64,000 nucleotides of DNA. It comes from Sarcocystis neurona (Eukaryota > Apicomplexa > Conoidasida > Eucoccidiorida > Sarcocystidae). Position 1 is the stretch's first letter; each line of letters starts with the position of its first letter. The stretch is from positions 747,449 to 811,448 of the forward strand of contig KL647302.1 of the NCBI GenBank assembly GCA_000727475.1, written 5' to 3'. Positions 12,101 to 19,630 of the stretch are shown piece by piece. A program made the translations under genes and the position numbers. The notes under the pieces were generated by a model that worked only from the letters and a program-made list of their open reading frames with translations, was not told the DNA's origin and ran no database searches.

Positions 12101-12794
12101 GTCTGCTTCTTCGTGAGGAAATTCAACCACGGCAAAATTTGTTGGCGCACATATATATATATATATATACATATATGTGTACAAGCTTGTTAAGGAACAG
12201 GTGACAGCAACATCAGCTGTCAGGTTTCCTGGCACTGCCTGTGTTACTGCTGCACGTGCTGGTGGTAGGGGAGCTGGCGTTGCTGTGGCACCTGCTGCTG
12301 GTGCCGCTGGGGTCGCTGTACCGCTGCTGCTGTAGTTACTGTACCGTGGAAAATGTGAGCCGCTGCCGCGGTTCTTCGCAGCTCCTGCGGACGCTGCTGC
12401 CGCAGCTGCTGTTCTCGCGGTTGCTGCCGCTGCTGCACAGCAGCTGGTTGTGTTGCGGCTGTGCTTTTGCCTGCTGCCGCGGCTGCAGCGTGTGTCCCGC
12501 TGCTGCTTCTCGAGTTCTGCTGCCGTCGCGCCTTTGTTAGGCGATGTGTCAGACAGGCAAACGCTTCCGATTACGTTCCTGCTTAAAAGAAGGAGGACGT
12601 ATTAATATTTGTCGGTCGTGTACGTGGTGCTGCAGAGTGTGTTCTGCTTACTCGTTTTCAACTGTCTGCAGGTGCCAAGGAGCAAGAAGGAGAAAAAACA
12701 GCAGGAGGCAGCGCGGCAGTTGCTTACCGACGACCGTTTCGAAAAGTTGTTTACCAATCCCGACTTCGAAATCGACGCAGACCAACCTCATTGA
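1..12794 (+). CDS. NOL10: NOL10/Enp2 homologue, nucleolar WD40 protein, 5'-partial, 7 exons
   Basis: Coding exons are 1-162, 2796-2903, 4068-4784, 5999-6239, 8703-8789, 11347-11415 and 12672-12794. They join in phase to 501 visible residues plus TGA. Family landmarks occur in the order of animal NOL10 and yeast Enp2: SEVYRLNLE-like PEVYLIDLEAG, then GEVECFDHRT, MCVGCSSGVCLVYDVRSPRP, GVYFLPALGIAPRWCSFLD, YMHGYFMDAKLYRKLK, FDYDAYRRERVQQKLQEKR and LLTDDRFEKLFTNPDFEID. In yeast, Enp2 is a nucleolar component of the U3/small-subunit processome needed for 18S rRNA maturation, so that role is inferred here. A Ser/Ala/Gln-rich insertion (exon 3) splits the WD40 part. The start codon lies upstream of the window. 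The basic C-terminal tail seen in animal NOL10 is absent after the NPDFEID motif. Identity is very secure; the exact 3' end is less so. Confidence 0.93.
945..1330. repeat. CTG/CAG-rich block in NOL10 intron
   Basis: Runs of CTG are broken by related triplets and read as poly-Leu or poly-Cys on plus and poly-Gln or poly-Ser on minus. Being intronic, they show that the triplet expands outside coding sequence too. Confidence 0.85.
2392..2404. repeat. 13-base C homopolymer
   Basis: An uninterrupted C run follows a CCCTCC-rich stretch and precedes a TCTA-type tract. It is a likely site of length errors in sequencing. Confidence 0.8.
2411..2560. repeat. Degenerate TCTA/TCTG tetranucleotide tract
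   Basis: CTAT, CTGT and CCAT words succeed each other at four-base spacing with occasional slips, inside a NOL10 intron. Confidence 0.75.
2796..2903 (+). CDS. NOL10: NOL10 visible exon 2 (WD40 region)
   Basis: The acceptor is TTTTGCAG before 2796. The protein reads ESGEVECFDHRTAKSVALLD, matching the family's GRVECWDPRT strand. The donor is GTAAGT at 2904. Phase is 2 at both junctions. Confidence 0.92.
2904..4067 (+). other. NOL10 intron, CTG-rich
   Basis: Dense CTG/GCTG triplets occur at about 2925-2950, 3330-3620 and 3850-4010. They generate long frames of Leu/Cys (plus) and Gln/Ser (minus) with no family similarity. No exon is needed here, because the flanking exons join in phase to a continuous NOL10 sequence. 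Confidence 0.78.
4068..4784 (+). CDS. NOL10: NOL10 visible exon 3 with low-complexity insertion
   Basis: It starts EVTCGAFSPSGLQMCVG and gives the conserved VYDVRSPRPLYYHTHY strand. A long Ala/Ser/Gln/Asp-rich stretch encoded by CAG-type triplets follows (about 4220-4680). The conserved fold resumes at FNNFVFYPGSGLCFTACERK and GVYFLPALGIAPR. The acceptor is TGTGCAG and the donor is GTATGC at 4785. The insertion has no counterpart in the animal protein. Confidence 0.92.
4785..5998 (+). other. NOL10 intron, few repeats
   Basis: The 1.2-kb interval contains mixed sequence, a short CTCT tract near 5275-5290 and TC-rich sequence before the acceptor. The 5536-5829 frame has no recognisable family and is not required by the NOL10 model. 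Confidence 0.7.
5999..6239 (+). CDS. NOL10: NOL10 visible exon 4 (NUC153-preceding segment)
   Basis: The acceptor is GGCTGCAG before 5999. The split codon restores Arg before WCSFLDSITEELEE. The exon continues with YDEYKFLTRQQLEQLG and YMHGYFMDAKLYRKLK, a signature of the family. A run of serines (about 6058-6093) interrupts it. The donor is GTCAGT at 6240, phase 0. Confidence 0.94.
6905..7200. repeat. Pair of about 120-base direct repeats
   Basis: Copy 1 spans about 6905-7029 and copy 2 about 7081-7200. Both run through GTAAGAAG, GGTGAGT, GTGGAT, TCTGGTTTG, CAGCAAGC or GGCAAGC and CAGAGAGTCCTGTC or CAGAGTCCTGTC in the same order. They are separated by AT microsatellite. Each copy carries a donor-like GGTGAGT. 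Confidence 0.82.
7676..7921. repeat. Pair of about 100-base direct repeats
   Basis: Copy 1 is 7676-7774 and copy 2 is 7821-7921. Both start ACGTGTCTCA and share GATAACAAA or AATAACAAA, GCGTATCT, AACACTTGA or GCACTTGAG, GCAGTGGCGT and TTTCTCCAT. The offset is about 145 bases. Confidence 0.85.
8025..8430. repeat. TGCTAGC-centred minisatellite array
   Basis: The palindrome-containing core TGCTAGC occurs at 8025, 8101, 8205, 8253, 8313 and 8395. Each is followed by a CTTCTACAC or GTCTACAC-like segment and AT or CA runs. Several units end GTGTTTCTCC. Spacing varies from 48 to 104 because the microsatellite part differs. Confidence 0.85.
8703..8789 (+). CDS. NOL10: NOL10 visible exon 5
   Basis: Twenty-nine codons, ETLEPFDYDAYRRERVQQKL followed by QEKRKMRIE, match the family's NPFAYEEYRKDKIRQKIEE segment. 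The acceptor is TCGATAG and the donor is GTAAGG at 8790, phase 0 on both sides. Confidence 0.94.
8871..9150. repeat. CAGTATTTGTAGAG minisatellite, 5 copies
   Basis: The core CAGTATT-GTAGAGTTACATA recurs at 8871, 8912, 8992, 9053 (diverged) and 9126, each followed by an AT microsatellite and usually preceded by GTACA or ACACA. Confidence 0.82.
9573..9830. repeat. ACGAAGAGAG minisatellite, 5 copies
   Basis: Copies start at 9573, 9640, 9683, 9728 and 9780. Most read ACGAAGAGAGATACGGAAAC or a close variant, then GGAAAGGGAGA and an AT run. The array continues a longer purine-rich stretch that begins near 9330. Confidence 0.85.
10545..10690. repeat. Pyrimidine-rich tract in NOL10 intron
   Basis: CTCTCTCTGTTTCGGTCTTC-type sequence is almost free of A on the plus strand for about 150 bases. 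It is complementary in composition to the purine tract 1 kb upstream in the same intron. Confidence 0.7.
10965..11240. repeat. Degenerate GTAGTAACYTGGACGTAC repeats
   Basis: Related segments near 10969, 11085, 11140 and 11217 share TAGTAA or TTAACA, then ACGTA-C and a trailing TATATGTATG-like run. Divergence is high and unit borders are approximate. Confidence 0.5.
11347..11415 (+). CDS. NOL10: NOL10 visible exon 6
   Basis: Twenty-three codons, IRRKAPKTNVALARRLEETA then TTL, match the family's KLPKVNKELALKLIEE segment. The acceptor is GACACGCAG and the donor is GTAAGC at 11416, phase 0 on both sides. Confidence 0.92.
11416..12671 (+). other. NOL10 intron
   Basis: It contains a GC-richer island near 11560-11700 of unknown meaning, GT-rich sequence (12010-12110), an AT run (12150-12170) and a CTG-rich block (12243-12535). 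The flanking exons already join contiguously relative to the family, so no extra exon is required. Confidence 0.7.
12243..12535. repeat. CTG/CCG-rich block in NOL10 intron
   Basis: GCTGCTG and GCCGC triplets dominate and open frames in several phases that translate only to Leu/Cys or Gln/Arg-rich strings. Confidence 0.8.
12672..12794 (+). CDS. NOL10: NOL10 terminal exon (NUC153-like motif and stop)
   Basis: The acceptor is CTGTCTGCAG. The protein runs VPRSKKEKKQQEAARQLLTD, then DRFEKLFTNPDFEIDADQPH and TGA at 12792-12794. This is the conserved LTDDRFKVMFENPDFQVDE block of NOL10/Enp2. There is no GT between the conserved motif and the stop, so the protein apparently ends here, far short of the animal C-terminus. 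Confidence 0.9.
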   Translation: MPRSKKEKKQQEAARQLLTDDRFEKLFTNPDFEIDADQPH

Positions 12795-13001
12795 CACAGG
12801 GATGTATAATATGTGTACATACATATATATATATATATAAATGTATGTGTATATCTGTATCTGTGTATGTGCATACGCATCAAGCGGTCTGTTTCTCTAC
12901 GTGTCAATGTATGTAGCCGTACACTGGTAGATGCATGTTTCACATAGTGATGTGTCTACTAATGTATATATATATATATATATGCGTGTTTCACACGAGG
13001 G

Positions 13002-13669
13002 NNNNNNNNNNNNNNNNNNNNNNNNNNNNNNNNNNNNNNNNNNNNNNNNNNNNNNNNNNNNNNNNNNNNNNNNNNNNNNNNNNNNNNNNNNNNNNNNNNN
13101 NNNNNNNNNNNNNNNNNNNNNNNNNNNNNNNNNNNNNNNNNNNNNNNNNNNNNNNNNNNNNNNNNNNNNNNNNNNNNNNNNNNNNNNNNNNNNNNNNNNN
13201 NNNNNNNNNNNNNNNNNNNNNNNNNNNNNNNNNNNNNNNNNNNNNNNNNNNNNNNNNNNNNNNNNNNNNNNNNNNNNNNNNNNNNNNNNNNNNNNNNNNN
13301 NNNNNNNNNNNNNNNNNNNNNNNNNNNNNNNNNNNNNNNNNNNNNNNNNNNNNNNNNNNNNNNNNNNNNNNNNNNNNNNNNNNNNNNNNNNNNNNNNNNN
13401 NNNNNNNNNNNNNNNNNNNNNNNNNNNNNNNNNNNNNNNNNNNNNNNNNNNNNNNNNNNNNNNNNNNNNNNNNNNNNNNNNNNNNNNNNNNNNNNNNNNN
13501 NNNNNNNNNNNNNNNNNNNNNNNNNNNNNNNNNNNNNNNNNNNNNNNNNNNNNNNNNNNNNNNNNNNNNNNNNNNNNNNNNNNNNNNNNNNNNNNNNNNN
13601 NNNNNNNNNNNNNNNNNNNNNNNNNNNNNNNNNNNNNNNNNNNNNNNNNNNNNNNNNNNNNNNNNNNNN
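13002..13669. other. Assembly gap (668 N)
   Basis: A run of N is bounded on both sides by TA microsatellites (12963-12982 and 13684-13700). This suggests a repeat that could not be assembled. Frames that cross it are artefacts. Confidence 0.99.
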
Positions 13670-16600
13670 TATACACATACATTTATATATATATATATAT
13701 AAGTTGTGAACGCTGACTTCGAAATGGATCGAGCCCCACATATGTGTCTCACGTGCTTGTGTCCCGTTGTCCCAAGACGAGTTTCTTATACGTGCAACTG
13801 TCTCTATATTTACGTGCAATGGACACGGGGAGGTACGTATGCGGTCACAGGTAGCGAGCTCCCCCCTACGTTTACATGCACACAGGCGCTGACCACCGCG
13901 GCTGCCGCCAAGTAGCCCCAGACGAATCTGCTCTACCACGCTTTTCAGTTGCTTCTGCAACGGGTAGACAAGTATACGTATATGTATACATATATATATA
14001 TATATGCGTATCCCTCGCGTGCTTGTGTGTGCCACAGTGTACATATGTGTGTTTGTGTAGATCATTGTCTGCAGGTGAGTAGAACGAATGTGGGCTAATA
14101 TATGTGTCTGTCATCATGTGTGAAAACCACGTGTGCTTGTCGGTGCTTGGCCCCAACAGCCTCCAACGAGAAGCGAACCTAAGTGCGTTCCAGGTCTATT
14201 GTAGACACATCCAGCATCTAGTCGGTATTTACGTATGTACATATATGCATGTATTTGTATATTTGTTTATCGAGATGCACGACGTTCATTCCTGTATATA
14301 TGCACATAGCGACATACCTACGTATTTGCGTGTGTGCCACCCACACCAACGTCAAAGGAAAAAAAGGTGGTTTCTGGTGGATTTGCAGACACACGTGGGA
14401 ACTGGAAGAGATTGCCACAAGATTACCTCTGCATGTGAGCGGATGTGAGTGTACACGTTGGCTTAGATGTGTACGTACACGCTTGTGTAGACAAATATGT
14501 CCCACGTCCATGTGCATACATCTAGACATACTTAATACCTATGGACGTATATACAAACGTTTAAGGATGTAACAGTGGGGGGAGTCGGTTGCGTATGGGC
14601 GCCACGTCGAGAAGTGATTCTACTTCTCTCCTTGTGTGGTGGACGCGTAGAAACAGTGTTGGCTGGGGTCGGAACCCACACGATTCATGCTGTCTTATGT
14701 CTAAGACGCATGTAGGTGCACGCAGATACCACTTTCAATATGTGTATATGTGAGTGTACGCATACACGTATAAAGATAACGCAAGTAAATGTGTGTGCGG
14801 ACTGAGGTCTACGTTGGCGCTAGATATATATATATATATGTACACGTATGGGTAAGTAGATGCAGAATGTGTACGCATGCACACACGCAATCAGGCTGCA
14901 CACAACGGTGACTTAGCCGCCGTTGTGCAGGGACGCCGCCGAGGAAGCGACGAGACAACAGGGGCACGCATGCACCGTTGTTCGCCTATCCTCTGCATAT
15001 TCTTGTGAACACCTCACTCGTGTAGACGTGTGTACTTAATCACTTCTAGACGTGCACGGCTACCTGCGGGCTTGTAGCGGACGCTTCTTTCCCGCGTTAT
15101 GAGGCGCGTTGTGGACTGGATTGGTCCTCCGATATGTCTGCGGTGACAAGAACTTCTGTCGCCATGTATGTAGACAGCAACGTCTGAGCGAGTAGGCGGA
15201 CCGATGTATTGCAATATTATATACTGCCTATGTGCGTATGGCATCGGGGAGTACCTTGTCCGCCGTATGACAAATGCGTGGGTCGAACAACAGTTCACGT
15301 TGGATACATAGCTGTTACCATTTGTCTGCCGAGGAACCGTTCACATGTATGTGTGTGTATGAGACGGTTCGGCGGCGACTGGAGAGAGCTGGCCGCGGTG
15401 GCGTCGTGAGAGGCGCTGGGGAGAAGGATATCTCAGAGGTCTTTTTTTTATTCAGCTGCCAAAACGGAACTCTACAAATTCATCGATACAATTGTCACAC
15501 ACGGACCGGTGACAAGAACAACTTCACAGTCGCTCTTTGCAGATGAATCGTCCTCGCGTCGATATTGCGTCCACTCCACTTTAACAATTTAATCTCTCCT
15601 CCCGATGGTTCAGAATCCGGACGCTTCTTTTAAAGACGGACTGTCGTAGCAGCAGCCAGGAACTATTCCACTTTCTTCGTCAACAGGTCGTATCTTTCTA
15701 GTAAAGTAACAAGTAGCTCGTATCCGTTGTGTCTTGATTTCTTAGTACAGCAGTTCTTCTTTCGAGTCGGACCCGTCCCCAGGACGACTTCGTTTATGGC
15801 AAGACGAGCACACACGGATACCGCGTTCGGGTGTGAGAATTCACATACGTCACACCTGTAAGCACATAGAAAAGTATGCATTTGTGGTTGGATCTATGCT
15901 GAACTCTTTGCCTCAGGTGTGTGTGTTACTATTCAGAAATGCCATGGCTGCTACGCAAATTTGGCTATTGTGAAAATAGAATATGTGTGCTTACATGTGC
16001 ATATATATATACACACATATATGTATGTATATGTATGTATGTATATATATATATATATATATATATGGCTACGTTGTGCACAACTGATTAGGCGCGGGTA
16101 TGTTGAGATATGCAGGTCTGCACCTCTCTATTCGCATGTGTTAATCCAGGGTCCCTCCCGCCTAGATCGCTGCACGGATGAAACGCCGTAAATGTGGTTG
16201 TTTACGCGTACGTTTTGCATTCGTGTGATACATACATAGACCAAGATATCGATAGATGGAGAGATACGTATATGGGAGGATGTAGCTGTACGTTTGGATG
16301 TAATAGTGCACCCGTAATCATTTGTAAGTCGCTTATTATTATGTGGAGGCGCCCTGATACACCTGACGTCCTAAACCTACCGTCCAGTGCGTTTTTGATA
16401 CCCTCACGTTTGTAGTCCACCAGTATACATATATGTATATATATGCATACACACACTGTTTACAGTCTGCGACTGCACTGTGCCACGACGACAAGTAAGC
16501 GTGTAAGCTAGCTCGCTCCATTGAGCCGATAGAGAGAAGTAAACGCAGTGCTCGTACAGTGCGGCTGCTGAGCCTCGCACCGGAACCACACTTGTGTATG

Positions 16601-17429
16601 GGGATGCTTACGCGATGATTGTATCACTGATACTTAAGATGGCTTTCATCATCCCACGCTGGTTCAACAGGCGACAGCTTCCTGCGCTATATATATATAT
16701 ATATGTGTATATTTTCTACGAGGTGCAGGTACAGCAGAGGTGCTACTGCGTACGCATTTGCAGGGCGGGACAGGGAACAGAACGAGGAATTCGTAGGAAT
16801 GTACCTACATGTATATGGAGAGATGTATGCATATATGCGCTCCCGCGCTATTAATTAGTACACTTGTGCTGCAGCATGGCCCACTAGTGTAGGTTCAGTG
16901 CTCTCTGTCATCATGCTTCGGCAGTTCATTTGGACTGCGCGACGAACAACGGGGCAGGCACGTCTCTTGCGTACTCTTCCCTTTTGTGTCTACGTAATTT
17001 CCAAGAAATTCGAAGTTTCTGGAGGAGCGACGCTCGCCGTCGGGCCTTCGCCGAGGGCCCCTCCTCCCCTGTGTATGCTCTCGACGTCCGTCTTGCGTAC
17101 GTTTTGACTCTTCTACTGATGGTTGAAACACTTACTGTGAGACTACACACGGATCCGCTTGTGTCTCGATCTCTGCGGGTTGCTCCGCAGATGCGTGAAC
17201 TCACAGCACATGTGAAGCTCTACCGCCACAGCAAATCACGAAGCAGAGACGCGTACTTCGCCGCGCCCCTGAGCTACATTAGAGTATATACACAGAGAGA
17301 CATATAGATACAGGTGTGTCACCTCCTGCCTTGTAGGATGCGGCTCGCGCGGCTGCGGCTTCTGTTGCTGACGTGACAATGCCGTCGATGTTGGCGCCTC
17401 TTACCGCTGGCGGTTGGCTCCTCTCGCCC

Positions 17430-17612
17430 TACGGCTGCGGCTGCTGCTGCTGCTGCTTTCGCTGCTGCGGATTGTTCCTGCTGTTGCTGCAGCAACAGCA
17501 GTTCGTACTAATGCAGGACTACCACTACTAATACTAGTACTACCACTACTATTAATAGTTGTTGTACTACTCTTCCTGATACTACCAGTACTATTACTAC
17601 TAGTACTGCATC
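17430..17612. repeat. CTG block followed by TAC/ACT trinucleotide tract
   Basis: CTGCTGCTG-type sequence (17430-17490) is followed by ACTACCACTACTAATACTAG-like triplets to about 17612. Confidence 0.8.
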
Positions 17613-18585
17613 AGGTGTAGGGGCGATGCAGTGGCGCTGCGCTCCACGGGTCGCGCTGCTGGTTGACGTGTCCCGGGCGCTGATCTTGCTGCTGCTGCGC
17701 CCGTGCATTCTGTGTCGCGTGTTGTGGCTGGTTTGCCGATGCTGTGAGGCTGCTGCTTCTCACGCTGCCTCGGCGGCCCGCCTATGTCAGTGCTGCTTGT
17801 GTGGCGGCCGAGGCAGCTGATGTTCCTGCAGTGGACTGTGGGGTGACGCGTACGGGAGATTACTACCGGCAGCAGCAACGACTTCCCCCCTTCCCTATGT
17901 TACACAGGTGTGCTGGAACTTCTTCAGAGATACTTCGACGCATTCGTCTGGCATCCTTTTGCAGTTTCTGCTGCTTGCAAGCGGTGTCCTTTCCGTGTTC
18001 AATAAGGATACATAGGGTTCGTTGGCTGCTCTGAACAGCTCACTCGCTGCGTGAATCATATCCCGCTGTTGAAGCTGCGCCCACCCCGTGGCCTCGTGTG
18101 TGTACACAACTGGGGACTCTGCTTCTGCAGCAGTTCCGCCGCTTTTTCGGCAGCTTCCCCTGCGAGTGCAGCCTCGTTCCCTCTTCCTTAGGCTCCGCGG
18201 CTGCTTCTGCTTTCGACGCCGAGTTCTCTTCGCCCGTGCCGGCACTTCCCCTGCTGCTGTGGCGGTGGAAGGAGCAGGCTCCCCTTGCTGGTGCTGTGTT
18301 GATGAGCCTGCTGCGGGTGTCGCTGGTCCTCCTGCTCCCACGGCTGCTGCGAGTTGTTGTTGGTTTCTTCCCACCTCGTGGTTGCTCCATCTGCTGTGTG
18401 GGAGCTGCTGCGAGGCTTCAGTTGCATGTCGCGACGCCCGTGCGCTGGTTCCCTTTTATTTATTTTCTCTGAAGAGCCCATCCGCAGGCCATCGTCTTGG
18501 ACAAGCATCGAGAGTCTCCTTGGCTTCTCTCCTGTCCATCCGTTGTATTCTTCCTTCCCGTCCTTCGGTGTCCCGCCTTTTCACG

Positions 18586-19630
18586 ATGGCGTCAGTGAGT
18601 CGGCTGTCCGTCAGCAGCTGTCGACTCCTACAGCAGAAGGCGGCGTCTTTAGAGCAGGTCGCTCTTCCTGTGGCTGCTGCGCCTGCCACCACCTCAAGCG
18701 CCTGCAAACGCGCAGGGACCGGCGGTGCAGTTGCCTCGTCGCACCTCTGTCGTCTGCTAGGCGGACCCTGCAGAGCAGCAGCAGCGGGAGCAGCAGCACG
18801 TCGGGGACAGCAGCGAGGGGATGGAGAGCAGCAGGAGGAGCAGTCACAACAACAGCGTGTGTGCGGTGCTGCTGGTTCCCCTCTGCTGCGAGGGAATACA
18901 GGAGCGAGGCGCCCGTGCGCGACGGCCCCGCTGCAGCGCAATGTTGTGGGATGCGCGGACGTCAAAGCCAGTACTAAGAGCAAGGTTTCAACGACGGCCA
19001 CTATGTGTCTCTTGGCAGGAAGCAGAGGGCTGCCGGCATCAGCGCGCCTGAGGCTGCCCCAGCGCCAGCAGCAGCAGCAGCAAGTGTGCACTCGAGGCTT
19101 CAGCAGCAGCAGCGGCAGCAGCAGCGGTGCGGCCGTGAAGGGGGAAGGACACAGCGAAGCAATGGCAACAAAGACGAGCAGCGGAGCAGCAGGTCCAGCT
19201 GCACGTGAAGGAGAGGACGTGGAAAGGGCAGCAGCTGCGAGCAAGGAGACGGAGGGGAGAGCAGCAGGCGCGAGTGCCGCAGCAGACGCGAGTGCCGCAG
19301 CAGGCGCGAGTGCCTCAGCAGCAACAGATGAGGCCCAGGAGAGTACGGCAGCAACAGCGCAGCGGCAGGCGCGAGAGACGGGAGAGCAGATGAAGGAGCA
19401 GCCGGAACTGCAGCAGTCTGCTGCAGAGAAGCAGCAGGCAGAAAAGGAAGAGGCAGAAGAAGAAGAAGGAACGAAAGGCGAAGTGCATGCGTTTCGTGCC
19501 GAGACAAAGAAGCTGCTACAAATAGTCACACACTCGCTGTACACAGACAAGGAAGTGTTTGTTCGAGAGCTCATTTCTAACTCTGCTGACGCCTTGGAGA
19601 AACTCCGCTTCCTTCAGGCCACAGCTGCTG
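18586..19630 (+). CDS. TRAP1: TRAP1 exon 1: presequence, low-complexity region, start of ATPase domain
   Basis: It encodes residues 1-348. The basic presequence is followed by Ala/Gln/Ser/Glu-rich sequence with short internal repeats (19264-19322), then [18 protein letters not shown] of the HSP90 ATP site. The donor is GTATAC at 19631, phase 1. The 372-residue frame on the other strand is its shadow. Confidence 0.94.

Larger units (their letters stand above)
12795..18585. other. Intergenic region between NOL10 and TRAP1
   Basis: This 5.8-kb interval holds AT microsatellites, the 668-base N gap, moderately repetitive sequence (13670-17300), a CTG block (17430-17490), a TAC/ACT tract (17515-17612) and a pyrimidine-leaning stretch just before the TRAP1 ATG that may hold its promoter. 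The open frames here lack recognisable domains, and no gene is called. Confidence 0.6.

Noticed and set aside
12897..14065. Open frames crossing the N gap
   Set aside because: They are artefacts of translating N; no sequence evidence exists inside the gap.
15014..15298. Minus-strand 94-residue frame without low complexity
   Set aside because: No recognisable family, splice context or conserved motif; not enough to call a gene.
18456..19574. 372-residue minus-strand frame opposite TRAP1 exon 1
   Set aside because: It is a composition shadow of the CAG-rich coding strand; the plus strand has clear HSP90 motifs.
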